Below are positions 21,400 to 28,628 of a stretch of 64,000 nucleotides of DNA, piece after piece (the first letter of the stretch is position 1; every line of letters begins with the position of its first letter). The notes under the pieces were generated by a model. It saw nothing but the letters and a program-made list of their open reading frames with translations, searched no databases and was not told the DNA's origin. The stretch is from J095 sp964517605. GTDB taxonomy: Bacteria; Chloroflexota; Anaerolineae; 4572-78; J111. The position numbers and the translations under genes were made by a program. Location: assembly GCA_964517605.1 (NCBI GenBank), contig CAZFCE010000006.1, positions 124,001 through 188,000 on the forward strand. Direction: 5' to 3'.

Positions 21400-23799
21400 T
21401 TATTCATAAGACAGGCTCTCGCGCACGCTAACCTGAATAGCTCCCCGGGCCGGCAGCCAACTGGCCACCACCGCCAGCAACGTGACCAGAATTAACCAAA
21501 TCCAGATGCCGGTTGTGGCGTATTCAAAAGAAATTTCCGATTGAACCGCCGCGCCCACGGCGGCGTTCAGGCCCATACTAAACGGCACGCTCAACGGCAC
21601 GGCAATCAGCCAGCTTAGCCAGCCCAGCAAAACCCCTTCGGTAATGAACAAGGTGGCAATGGCCGCGTTGGATGCGCCAATGGCCCGCAAAATGCCAATT
21701 TCTACCCGCCGTTCCATCACATTAATTGATAAAACCCCGCTGAGAGCAATGCCACCCACCGCCGCAATAAGGATGGCCATAATCAAAAACAGGTAGATAA
21801 TAATATTAAAGCGGCTGATAATTTCCTCGCTTAACAGCAGGATGGTGTCGCTGTTGCTGGCGGTTAAATCCAGGCCGTGCGCATCAAAATTTTGGCGCAG
21901 GGTGGTGGCCAAAGCCTGGTTATTGGCCGGAGAATTATTCACGGTTTTTATGAACAGGTCATTGGCCTGGCCCACGCGCCGGTCGGCAATCATCAGCGTT
22001 TTCTGCGGAGCGATAATCCGGCGGTCATCAATGGGGTCAGACACCAGCCCCACCACCAGCCAGTTGGTATTGCGTTTGGTGGGAATATCCAGCGTGACCC
22101 AATCGCCCACATTCACGCCGATTTTGCCGGCCTCTTTCTGGTGAATGACCACGGCGTAGGTATCGTCCGGTTGCAGCCAGCGCCCGGCCTTAAGCCGCGC
22201 CCCGTAAATACCGGTGGGGAGCGGCATGCCGGTCACAACCACGTTGCGGTCATCAAAGGCTTCGGGGCGGCTGGCGGGCCGCATTTGGCCGTTAACCGGC
22301 GCCCACATTTCTACCTGAGACACCACCGGCTGGTCAAGCCGGATTAAATGTTCCACTTTTTCCACCCGCTGGCTCTTTTCAAAAGTAAAGAGGATGCTGG
22401 TTTTCAACGTGTCAAACAGAATGGGGCCAAAAGTGTACCGCACCGAACTTTGGGCGCTTAACACGGCCATAAACAGCACCCCGGCCCCCACCAGCGTCAG
22501 TTGAGTCATAAAAACGCGGGTTTTATTGCGAAAAGTGTTGCTAACCGCCATCGAGGTCATGCGGGACACAAAAGCCAGTTGCCCCAGCAGATTATCCAGC
22601 CAGCCACCGCCGCCGGTAAGGCCGTAATTGCTGATGGCTTCGCGCACGGTAATGCCCGCGCCGCGCATAATCGGCTGAGTTGAAATCAGCACCGGCGAGA
22701 GCAGGCAAATGGCAATCTGAATCACCATAGCCTGTACCGAAACGGCAAAACCGCCGGGATCCATGGTTAAAAAATTAATCATCCACACCCGCAGGCTGTG
22801 CGCCCCCAAAGCGCCCAACGGAATAGAAACCGCCATTGCCAGCAGGCCATAAATTAAAACGATGGTGTAGTAAAGCTGCAAAATTTGGCCGCGGGTTGCG
22901 CCAATGGCTTTGAGCACGCCAATTTGCGGAACCTGCCGGCTAATAATGGCGGTGATGGTGTTGTACACCAAAAACAGCCCCAAAATCAGGGCGGCAAAGG
23001 CCATGACCTGCAAAATAAAAAAAACGCCATTAATGGGGTCTTGGGCGGGGTGTTTGCCCGGAAAGATGACTTTGGTGCCGTCGTTGGTGCCGGGGTACAC
23101 CTCCACGTCTTCGCCCTCTATTTTGTCCTCGATGCGCTGGGCGGCGGCAATGGCTTTTTCTTCGGTGTACTCGCCCGGCACCGAGGCGGTTACGTAGCGA
23201 TAGTTTTTGATGCCGGTTAAATCGGTGAAATATTCTTTGGTAACAAAAAAGTCGGGGTTGCCGCCAAAATTGGGCGGCGGGGCATTCTGGTAGCGGGTAA
23301 CGCCGCCAATTTCCAGCAGTTTTTCGCTATCATTAACGTAAATATACACCCGGTCGCCGGTGGTAAGCTGATAGCCCCGGTTAACGGTCATCACCTTGGC
23401 GTGCGGCCACTCGCCGTTTTCCAGGCGCAGGGTGTAGAGCCTCATGTCCTGGTAGTCGTCACGGGCGCGTAACGTGGCCGGCTGCCAGGGATCGGTGGGG
23501 CTGCGCCGCCATTTGATGCTTTCATTGAGTTGCCCTTCGGCCTGGTCTACCTCTTTAAACCGGGCGATGGTGTCAATCATATCCTGATTAACGCCTTTAT
23601 CACCCAGCGCCAGGCCAATCGAGGCCGGTTGGCATAGCATCCAGTTAGCGGTAATATCTTTCTGGATAAGTTCCAGCGCCCCCACAATCGAGCCAACGGC
23701 AATCGAGCCGATGGCAATAATAGCTACCACCTGCACGGTGCGGCCCAGGTTTTCAAACAAATCGCTCCAGATTTTTTTACGCAGTACCCCGGTGAGCAT
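21400..23799 (-). CDS. ABC transporter permease, FtsX/MacB type
   Basis: This 799-aa integral membrane protein has the two-FtsX-domain layout. There is a first helix near residues 21-45, a large extracytoplasmic loop (about 50-265), a three-helix FtsX core around 270-390, another helix near 425-450, a second periplasmic-type domain (about 455-665), and the last FtsX core at 670-790. FtsX hallmarks are visible, for example IGVLKAIGATRGQI and IGILRAIGASNAAI, the coupling motifs that contact the ATPases. The family moves lipoproteins, lipids or peptides, or transmits force to envelope enzymes. The substrate here cannot be told. An AGGAGG lies upstream, and only 12 bp separate it from the first ATPase gene. 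It is flanked on both sides by ATPase genes. Confidence 0.9.
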   Translation of the reverse strand: MLTGVLRKKIWSDLFENLGRTVQVVAIIAIGSIAVGSIVGALELIQKDITANWMLCQPASIGLALGDKGVNQDMIDTIARFKEVDQAEGQLNESIKWRRSPTDPWQPATLRARDDYQDMRLYTLRLENGEWPHAKVMTVNRGYQLTTGDRVYIYVNDSEKLLEIGGVTRYQNAPPPNFGGNPDFFVTKEYFTDLTGIKNYRYVTASVPGEYTEEKAIAAAQRIEDKIEGEDVEVYPGTNDGTKVIFPGKHPAQDPINGVFFILQVMAFAALILGLFLVYNTITAIISRQVPQIGVLKAIGATRGQILQLYYTIVLIYGLLAMAVSIPLGALGAHSLRVWMINFLTMDPGGFAVSVQAMVIQIAICLLSPVLISTQPIMRGAGITVREAISNYGLTGGGGWLDNLLGQLAFVSRMTSMAVSNTFRNKTRVFMTQLTLVGAGVLFMAVLSAQSSVRYTFGPILFDTLKTSILFTFEKSQRVEKVEHLIRLDQPVVSQVEMWAPVNGQMRPASRPEAFDDRNVVVTGMPLPTGIYGARLKAGRWLQPDDTYAVVIHQKEAGKIGVNVGDWVTLDIPTKRNTNWLVVGLVSDPIDDRRIIAPQKTLMIADRRVGQANDLFIKTVNNSPANNQALATTLRQNFDAHGLDLTASNSDTILLLSEEIISRFNIIIYLFLIMAILIAAVGGIALSGVLSINVMERRVEIGILRAIGASNAAIATLFITEGVLLGWLSWLIAVPLSVPFSMGLNAAVGAAVQSEISFEYATTGIWIWLILVTLLAVVASWLPARGAIQVSVRESLSYE

Positions 23800-23811
23800 A
23801 ACCGCGGCCTC

Positions 23812-24540
23812 CTAATTGCCCGCCCAATCCCGGCGCTGGCGATATTCATCTTTGGTGATGCGGCCGTTGACAATTTCTATCTGGCGCGAAACCTGCCCGG
23901 CCAATTCATGATCGTGCGTGACCATCATAATGGTTTTGCCCTGGGCCACCAGTTGTTTGAAGATGTCAAAAACCACGTGGGCTGATTTTTGGTCCAGGTT
24001 GCCGGTGGGTTCGTCGGCAATGAGCAGGGGCGGGTCGTTGGCCATGGCCCGGGCAATGGCGGCCCGCTGCTGCTGACCGCCGCTGACCATGCTGGGCTGT
24101 TTGTGCATTTGCTCTTGCAGGCCCACCATCTCCAGCAGGTGCTCGGCCCGTTCCTGGCGCTCTCTGGCCGAATATTTGCGGGCCAGTTCCATGGGCAGCA
24201 TCACGTTGTTAAACAGGGTCAGCGAGGGCATCATCTGGAAAAATTGAAAAACAATGCCCACATTGGCCCCGCGCCACAACGATTGATCGTTGGCGTTAAG
24301 CCGGTGAATGTCCTGCCCGGTCACGACCACCTGCCCGGCGTTGGGGTAATCAATGCCGGTGCACATGTTGAGCAGGGTGGATTTGCCGTTGCCGGACGGC
24401 CCGACAATCATCACAAACTCGCCGGGGTACACTTTAAATGAAACCCCTTTGAGAATAGTGATTTCGGTGCTGCCCACAATAAATCGTTTGATAACGTCTT
24501 TAACCTCAACAATGGGAACATTGCTGTCTGGGTTGGCCAT
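23812..24540 (-). CDS. ABC transporter ATP-binding protein, MacB/LolD type (first copy)
   Basis: From the ATG at 24540 (MANPDSN) the protein has 242 aa. The longer frame upstream runs into the preceding gene and is not used, and a GAGGTAACT ribosome site supports this start. Motifs are Walker A GPSGNGKST, Q-loop IVFQFFQMMPSLT, signature VSGGQQQRAA, Walker B LLIADEPTGNLD and H-loop VTHDHE, all of the MacB/LolD branch. It lies 7 bp after the phosphofructokinase-like gene and 12 bp before the permease, which indicates one operon. It is probably the canonical partner of the permease, because its Walker B region follows the family consensus more closely than the second copy. Confidence 0.93.
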   Translation of the reverse strand: MANPDSNVPIVEVKDVIKRFIVGSTEITILKGVSFKVYPGEFVMIVGPSGNGKSTLLNMCTGIDYPNAGQVVVTGQDIHRLNANDQSLWRGANVGIVFQFFQMMPSLTLFNNVMLPMELARKYSARERQERAEHLLEMVGLQEQMHKQPSMVSGGQQQRAAIARAMANDPPLLIADEPTGNLDQKSAHVVFDIFKQLVAQGKTIMMVTHDHELAGQVSRQIEIVNGRITKDEYRQRRDWAGN

Positions 24541-24547
24541 AGTTACC

Positions 24548-25714
24548 TCACAACCCAATTGCCCTGATCGCGCCCATAGATAAAACACCGGGTTTAACGG
24601 TGTAGCTGGCGGCATCGTAAAAACTGGCAATGTCTACGCCATTGGTGGCGGGCACTTCGTCAAAGGGGATGGCCGAGTAGCCCTTTTCCAGCCTAAAGGA
24701 AACCAGTTGGCCGGCGGTGCCCTGCGCCACCAAATCTACCGCCATCAGCCCAAAATTGGTGGCGGCCAGCAAATCCCAGCCATCGGCATCGCCGGTACGG
24801 GTAAGGTACGACAACGCCTGGTACAAAAAATGGCGGCCGGTCACAGCCTCCAGTACCCGCACCGCCATGGTGCCGCTGCCGCGTTGCTGGGCCACCACCA
24901 CGTCCGCCGCAAGCTGGGCCACCAATTCCGGGGCGCGGCTGGGGTCAACCTGAGCGTTTTCGCTCATCACCAGCACGGCGTAGTTGCTGGGGTTGCGGCG
25001 CTGGTCATCCAGCAACAACTCGCCCAAATGGTGAGGGTCAAACGGCACTTCGGGGATGAGGGTGCGGTCGGCGTTGGCAAACATGGCAATAAACATAGTG
25101 GTCAGGCCGGATTCGTGGCCCAGCACCGAAACCACCGCCACTTCCTCTCGCGAGGCGGCAATCTCGCGCACTTCGCGGATAAAGCCCACTCCCCGGCGAA
25201 TGGCGGTGGACGTGCCCAGCGTGTAGGCCGTGCCGGGAATATCGTTGTGCACCGATTTGGGAATGCAAATCACCGGCACGCCTTCGCGGTTGAGGCGTTT
25301 GCTGACCCGCAGCGAGGTATTGGATCCGAGCACAATCAGGGCGTCAAGTTGCAAATGATCAATGGCCCGTTGCAGATGGTGCGTTAAATCCAGGGGTTGG
25401 TCGGCGGATGGGTTGACCCGTAAAAAAACCGGGGCGTCGCGCGGGTCTAAACGAGTGGGGTCAATCCGGCTGCAATGCAAAAACGACCCCGGCGAGCGGT
25501 CAATATCGCGGATGCGGGGTTTGGTGATAATCATGGCATTATCGGCGTGAGTCACCGGGTCGTCGGGGTCATAATGGATCAACCCCTCCCAGCCTTTGCG
25601 AATACCCACCACCTCGTACCCCTGGTCAATGGCATTATAGGCGATAGTTTTTAGGCAGTAGTTCTGGCCGGGCGCGTCCGCTCCGCCGGTTAACAAACCA
25701 ATTCGTTTGGCCAT
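24548..25714 (-). CDS. phosphofructokinase-fold protein with altered catalytic motifs
   Basis: This 388-aa protein has the PfkA fold order: IGLLTGGADAPGQN at 6-18, a strand ending VLGSNTS at 128-134, IPKSVHNDIPGT at 151-162, and VLGHESGLTTMF at 198-208. In active ATP-PFK these sites read GGDGS, TIDNDI and MGR. Here the Mg/ATP Asp is replaced by Asn132, the catalytic-base Asp of TIDND by His156, and the Arg of MGR by His. It therefore belongs to the family but probably lacks normal 6-phosphofructokinase activity, and may be a sugar-phosphate sensor or have another activity. It is the first gene of the ABC operon, with a GAGGAAGGTG ribosome site. An annotation as a glycolytic PFK would be risky. 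Confidence 0.8.
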   Translation of the reverse strand: MAKRIGLLTGGADAPGQNYCLKTIAYNAIDQGYEVVGIRKGWEGLIHYDPDDPVTHADNAMIITKPRIRDIDRSPGSFLHCSRIDPTRLDPRDAPVFLRVNPSADQPLDLTHHLQRAIDHLQLDALIVLGSNTSLRVSKRLNREGVPVICIPKSVHNDIPGTAYTLGTSTAIRRGVGFIREVREIAASREEVAVVSVLGHESGLTTMFIAMFANADRTLIPEVPFDPHHLGELLLDDQRRNPSNYAVLVMSENAQVDPSRAPELVAQLAADVVVAQQRGSGTMAVRVLEAVTGRHFLYQALSYLTRTGDADGWDLLAATNFGLMAVDLVAQGTAGQLVSFRLEKGYSAIPFDEVPATNGVDIASFYDAASYTVKPGVLSMGAIRAIGL

Positions 25715-25873
25715 CAGTGCACCTTCCTCAATATATTGGGCCGGCTGGCCTGGTTTTCAGCCGTTCATTTGGGGGTATATGGGAATGTTACCATAGAGAA
25801 GAGGGTAGCGGGCTAAACCTGGGCCAGCCCAAGAAAATTAAACCTATTGTAATCCGATTTTGTATTACTCGCA

Positions 25874-26026
25874 ATGGGACTCATCGTAGCTGGGCCGATA
25901 AAAAAGAACGGCATGCAATTATCAACCAAACTGGATGCGTTGGACGAGGGCATCTCCACTGACACGGTGCAGCGCCAACTCGGCACGACCACAATGAAGT
26001 ACTTGCGCGGGTGGAACGAATATTGA
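25874..26026 (+). pseudogene. possible C-terminal remnant of a tyrosine recombinase
   Basis: A 50-codon open frame ends ALDEGISTDTVQRQLG followed by TTTMKYLRGW. This resembles the end of the catalytic domain of phage-type integrases, where L-x-x-G-x-x-x-x-x-V-Q-x-x-L-G-H precedes the active-site Tyr. The conserved His after LG is Thr here and the expected R-H-x-x-R box is absent, so any such gene is dead. Its place 140 bp upstream of a tRNA fits an old integration site. The match is short and could be chance. Confidence 0.35.
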
Positions 26027-26081
26027 GACAAGACGTATTATGAATGCAGCCTGAAACACCGCCATAATTGGCATAAAATAA

Positions 26082-26120
26082 AAACAGGGCGTGATAAAAT
26101 TGACTTATCACGCCCTGTTT
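26082..26120. terminator. strong hairpin upstream of tRNA-Arg
   Basis: A perfect 16-bp stem (26082-26097 with 26105-26120) closes a 7-nt loop. It has A-rich flanks on the left and a T-run on the right, so it can work as a terminator in both directions. It isolates the tRNA from the region to its left. Confidence 0.85.
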
Positions 26121-26163
26121 GTTATGATTCAGGGCATAAGGTGTAGTACAGATTATAATTTTT

Positions 26164-26237
26164 GCCTCCGTAGCTCAACTGGACAGAGCATCAGTCTTCG
26201 GAACTGAGGGTTAGGGGTTCGAATCCCTTCGGAGGTA
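26164..26237 (+). tRNA. tRNA-Arg (anticodon UCG)
   Basis: The cloverleaf can be folded by eye: acceptor GCCTCCG with CGGAGGT (one G-U pair), D-arm GCTC/GAGC, anticodon stem TCAGT/ACTGA with loop CTTCGGA, and T-arm AGGGG-TTCGAAT-CCCTT. The middle of the anticodon loop reads TCG, which decodes CGA (Arg). CCA is not encoded. tRNA genes are common integration sites for islands, and most of the DNA to the right looks acquired. Confidence 0.93.
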
Positions 26238-26576
26238 TTTAGTATCAGGAATCAAAAATGATAAGTTGGTCTATAGCTACCTTTTTTGCATTCCCCGCAA
26301 AAAAGGGCGTGACAGTCCAACTATCGCGCACCGGTTCGTTATCCGCAGCCTCTAAGTTCACACAAAGTTTCCAGGTGCCAGGTTATTCAGTTGATTAAGG
26401 TACTCCCCGGCGCTCAACGCGCCTGGCACAAAACAAAAGCTATCCGCATTAATACGCGGTGGTGATACTATCAATTCAACTCTGTAAGTCTTGGCGGACG
26501 ATAAGTTGAATTGATAGTATTATGGGCCAAATATGGGCCTAAAGTCACCTCCCCTTCTTTTAGGGGGGGTGTTTTT
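26238..26576. other. structured noncoding tract after the tRNA
   Basis: About 340 bp without a convincing gene. It holds several inverted repeats: 10-bp arms at 26280-26289 and 26297-26306, 8-bp arms GTGCCAGG/CCTGGCAC at 26375-26382 and 26422-26429, and a long 17-bp pair at 26465-26520. A plus-strand terminator lies at its right end. This could be a small RNA or the remains of an element end. No promoter was identified with confidence. Confidence 0.5.
26465..26520. repeat. 17-bp perfect inverted repeat
   Basis: Perfect 17-nt arms (26465-26481 and 26504-26520) contain ATCAATTCAACT and AGTTGAATTGAT, separated by 22 nt. The spacing is too wide for a simple terminator. It may be a recombinase or regulator site, or a stem in a longer RNA. 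Confidence 0.6.
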
Positions 26577-26578
26577 TT
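26546..26578 (+). terminator. rho-independent terminator (plus strand)
   Basis: A CACCTCCCC / GGGGGGGTG stem with an 8-nt loop is followed directly by seven T residues. It would end a plus-strand transcript from the tRNA side. It abuts the end of the oppositely oriented HTH gene. No plus-strand protein gene precedes it, which hints at a noncoding transcript. Confidence 0.75.
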
Positions 26579-26819
26579 AGTTTGATGGAAATAGTTCTAC
26601 CCCAAGCAAAAAAGAAGCAAGAGCATAGACCATCTCGGTATCTCCCTGATCTTGGAAATAACTGATCATCTTTCGACCATTACTCAAGCCAATACTCTTG
26701 TCCTCACGATAATAAGCCCACAAACTGGAAGACCTCACTCCCATATCATGGGCAAAGTCTTCCACTGCTTTATCTCCTTGCCGGGATTTGAGCATCTCCA
26801 TCACCATGCCCATATCCAC
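26577..26819 (-). CDS. small HTH (Xre-like) regulator
   Basis: This 80-aa protein has a helix-turn-helix-like pattern: KAVEDFAHDMGVRSSSLWAY is followed by a third helix (NGRKMISYFQDQG). The Gly-Val turn after an Ala/Phe-rich helix, followed by Ser-Ser-x-Trp, is usual for Xre/Cro-type DNA-binding proteins. The start is GTG at 26819 after AAAGGGGGC, or ATG six bases later. It is transcribed away from the gene at 26997. The AT-rich gap between them holds a sigma-70-type promoter overlapped by an inverted repeat, so the protein probably represses its neighbour and itself. The family call rests on pattern only. Confidence 0.6.
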   Translation of the reverse strand: MDMGMVMEMLKSRQGDKAVEDFAHDMGVRSSSLWAYYREDKSIGLSNGRKMISYFQDQGDTEMVYALASFLLGVELFPSN

Positions 26820-26890
26820 TTAGCCCCCTTTCAATCATTACCATTTACCGCCGATAGAATTAGTTCAAATTATAACAGTTTATTTACCAC

Positions 26891-26956
26891 AGTCAAGTAC
26901 CGAAGTGAAATTTTTAAGGTCTAATACTTGACTTGAGTACAGTTCTATAGTAAACT
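26891..26956 (+). promoter_or_regulatory. sigma-70-type promoter with overlapping operator-like inverted repeat
   Basis: A TTGACT box (26928-26933), 17-nt spacer and TAAACT box (26951-26956) point at the gene starting at 26997. A 9-bp inverted repeat AGTCAAGTA (26891-26899) / TACTTGACT (26925-26933) covers the -35 box, and a related half-site GAGTAC follows. The adjacent divergent HTH gene is the obvious candidate regulator. Confidence 0.65.
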
Positions 26957-26996
26957 AAGCACTATCAACTCAATTTACTTTACAGGAGACGCACCA

Positions 26997-27305
26997 ATGC
27001 AAACCAACGCCCTACTCAGCGAAGCAAAGACCCTCATTGACCGGCTCACCGCCCTGGCCGAGCAAATCTGCGCCGCCGGCCTGGCCAACGAAGTCGCCGA
27101 CCTTATCACCGCCGAAACCGAGGCAGACCGGGAAAACGCCGCGGCCTTACTCACCACAGAAACCAACCCCCTGAATAAACAAGAATACGAACAAATGGTC
27201 GCCGAACTGGGCCGCATCCCCACTCTGGATATGCAAGCGTTTATCAACTACGACCTGCGCAGCGCCTTCGCCACCGCGCTCCAAACCCTCCAACAACAAA
27301 GCTGA
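26997..27305 (+). CDS. small helical protein of unknown function
   Basis: A 102-aa protein with an AGGAG ribosome site and a good promoter. It is mostly alpha-helical: an N-terminal amphipathic helix (LLSEAKTLIDRLTALAEQI), an Ala/Glu-rich stretch, then a C-terminal helix (RSAFATALQTLQQQ). It has no transmembrane segment, signal peptide, Cys or His motif, and I recognise no family. It is the first gene of the plus-strand small-gene cluster that leads to the partition genes, and is probably under the HTH regulator next to it. Codon use looks like real coding sequence (C/G-ended codons). Confidence 0.6.
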   Translation: MQTNALLSEAKTLIDRLTALAEQICAAGLANEVADLITAETEADRENAAALLTTETNPLNKQEYEQMVAELGRIPTLDMQAFINYDLRSAFATALQTLQQQS

Positions 27306-27314
27306 ATAAAAAAA

Positions 27315-27349
27315 TTGCCGCCGGCGTGTCGTTACCACGCCGGCGGCAA
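27315..27349 (-). terminator. hairpin with T-run on the minus strand
   Basis: A perfect 14-bp GC-rich stem (27315-27328 with 27336-27349) has a 7-nt loop. The seven-base T-run follows it on the minus strand only, yet all genes around it are on the plus strand. It may shield the cluster from antisense transcription or stabilise the end of the first mRNA. Confidence 0.6.
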
Positions 27350-27360
27350 AGGGTACGGAA

Positions 27361-27561
27361 ATGAAAAACCTTGTTGCCTTTATCCTAGCATACTTTTTCG
27401 GAAACGCCAAAAAATCCGGCTTGCGGTTTCAGCGCAGCGCGAGCCGGCACCCAGCGGCCCGGACTTCCCGCCACCGGTCGGCAACCCAACCGGGCCGGGT
27501 TGAACCGCGCACCATCCTGGTCAACTGGCCCGATGGCCGGACAGCGGTACTGGTGGTCTAA
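27361..27561 (+). CDS. small protein, possibly membrane-associated, unknown
   Basis: A 66-aa frame starts MKNLVAFILAYFFGN, a short hydrophobic segment that could be a weak membrane anchor. An Arg/Ser-rich linker follows, then RTILVNWPDGRTAVLVV, which looks like a small beta-hairpin. An AAGGG lies upstream. The next gene begins 18 bp downstream. The middle part has low-complexity composition, so this may be a real small protein or a chance frame. Confidence 0.4.
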   Translation: MKNLVAFILAYFFGNAKKSGLRFQRSASRHPAARTSRHRSATQPGRVEPRTILVNWPDGRTAVLVV

Positions 27562-27579
27562 CAGCGAAAGGCGTTAGCG

Positions 27580-27849
27580 ATGACCAAACGAACCTGGCAC
27601 CCGCCCATTCATCTTCCGAAGCAACAGGACGCTGCCGAGTTCATCGCCTCCGCGATGGGCCTACCCCGCGTTGAACTGCACTATCCCAACGCCTCCGGCT
27701 TTGCCACGGTACGAGTGCGCACCCGCACCGATGAAGTCAGCGTCGGCAGAATCTCGGTTTGCAACGGCGATTTCTGGCCTAATCGGATTGGGCGGTTGTT
27801 TCTGGACACGCAGGCGGTTAACCGGGCCGGGAACGCTGCACCCGCGTAG
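27580..27849 (+). CDS. small hypothetical protein of the partition-linked cluster
   Basis: An 89-aa soluble protein with alternating strands: a helix around DAAEFIASAMG, strand VELHYPN, strand FATVRVRTR, then DEVSVGRISVCNGDFWP. I recognise no domain. A GAAAGG lies 12 bp upstream of the ATG. The end of the gene abuts the first cluster of TTTTTGCCGGAACA motifs, so it lies directly upstream of the likely partition site. There are no catalytic motifs to point at. Confidence 0.5.
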   Translation: MTKRTWHPPIHLPKQQDAAEFIASAMGLPRVELHYPNASGFATVRVRTRTDEVSVGRISVCNGDFWPNRIGRLFLDTQAVNRAGNAAPA

Positions 27850-27968
27850 TCCGGCAAAACCGGGCGCAGTTTTTGCCGGAACATCGGCAGAAATGAGTCT
27901 CTGATTTTTGCCGGAACACGCTTAAAACGGCTGGAATCGCAGTTTTTGCCGGACTATTTGCCGGAACA
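27850..27968. repeat. cluster 1 of TTTTTGCCGGAACA repeats (centromere-like)
   Basis: Four direct copies, some degenerate, of TTTTTGCCGGAACA occur at 27870-27883, 27905-27918, 27943-27956 and 27956-27968. One inverted copy TCCGGCAAAA occurs at 27850-27859. The core spacing is 35, 38 and 12 nt. The same motif occurs before the ParM-like gene and before the ribbon-helix-helix gene. This is the expected layout of a parC centromere or multi-site operator bound by a ParR-type protein. Confidence 0.7.
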
Positions 27969-28050
27969 TTGGGGGCATCTTGAGCGACATCTATTCTTGC
28001 ACTTATGTTAACAACTTGACTGGCGCTGAACAATGGCTGGAGGCGGTCTG

Positions 28051-28548
28051 ATGGACGAATCGTGGGAACTGGTCTACCCGGCTGACCGCTACGGCGACTT
28101 GAAGCGCGTCGAACAGCAGTACAATCTCAGCCTGCGCAATCGGGGCAAAGCCGGCTACGCCCTGCAAATCCGTCGCTCAGACCGCGACAACATCGTGACC
28201 AAACTGGGCGAGCCGGCGGCGGAAGGCGCGGATACCCGCTGCTTAGCCATAGACCGGGAGCGGTTCTACGACGACCACATCGCCCCGGCGCTGGCCGACC
28301 TGGCCCGGCAGTGCGAAGCCAACGGCCTGTCGCTGCTGGCTTTCTGCGAGTACGGGGATGGCTACGGTCACACCCGGCTGCTGGCCCCGGACGCTTCAAA
28401 CGCAATGCGGATCATTGACGGGGCCGGGCAGGCCAACGGCAATATAGACAGCCTTGTTTTCGCCGTCTATCGCTGGGCGAAGGCGGAAAACCTGGTGGGC
28501 ACCTCGCTGGTGCTGGGGCTGCTGGATCGGGTTGGCGAAGCACAATAA
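28051..28548 (+). CDS. hypothetical protein upstream of the ParM-like gene
   Basis: A 165-aa soluble alpha/beta protein. The start at 28051 is preferred over an in-frame ATG 18 bases upstream because TGGAGG lies 5-8 bases before it. Visible elements are an N-terminal WELVYPADRYGD, a basic stretch LRNRGKAGYALQIRRSDRD, a helical middle with two Cys (LARQCEANGLSLLAFCEYG), and a C-terminal helix. The family is unknown. It is sandwiched between repeat cluster 1 and the palindrome in front of the ParM-like gene, so it is probably in the same operon and may be an accessory of partition or replication. Confidence 0.55.
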   Translation: MDESWELVYPADRYGDLKRVEQQYNLSLRNRGKAGYALQIRRSDRDNIVTKLGEPAAEGADTRCLAIDRERFYDDHIAPALADLARQCEANGLSLLAFCEYGDGYGHTRLLAPDASNAMRIIDGAGQANGNIDSLVFAVYRWAKAENLVGTSLVLGLLDRVGEAQ

Positions 28549-28580
28549 CGGCCTCCCGGCAAAACTATTTGGAAAAACCC

Positions 28581-28613
28581 GATGTTCCGGCAAAATACTT
28601 TTGCCGGAACATC
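28581..28613. promoter_or_regulatory. 15-bp-arm palindrome overlapping the ParM-like gene leader
   Basis: GATGTTCCGGCAAAA (28581-28595) and its perfect reverse complement (28599-28613) are separated by TAC. A further half-site lies at 28554-28564. The palindrome ends a few bases before the AAAGGAG ribosome site of the ParM-like gene. It shares the core of repeat cluster 1, so the same DNA-binding protein probably controls or loads here. Confidence 0.75.
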
Positions 28614-28628
28614 CAAAAGGAGCAAGAA

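Noticed and set aside
24548..25714. Normal glycolytic 6-phosphofructokinase
   Set aside because: Key residues of the GGDGS and TIDND motifs are replaced, so a plain pfkA call would be misleading.
27850..27968. CRISPR array
   Set aside because: The repeats are only about 14 nt, unevenly spaced (12 to 38 nt), occur in both orientations, and no cas genes are present.
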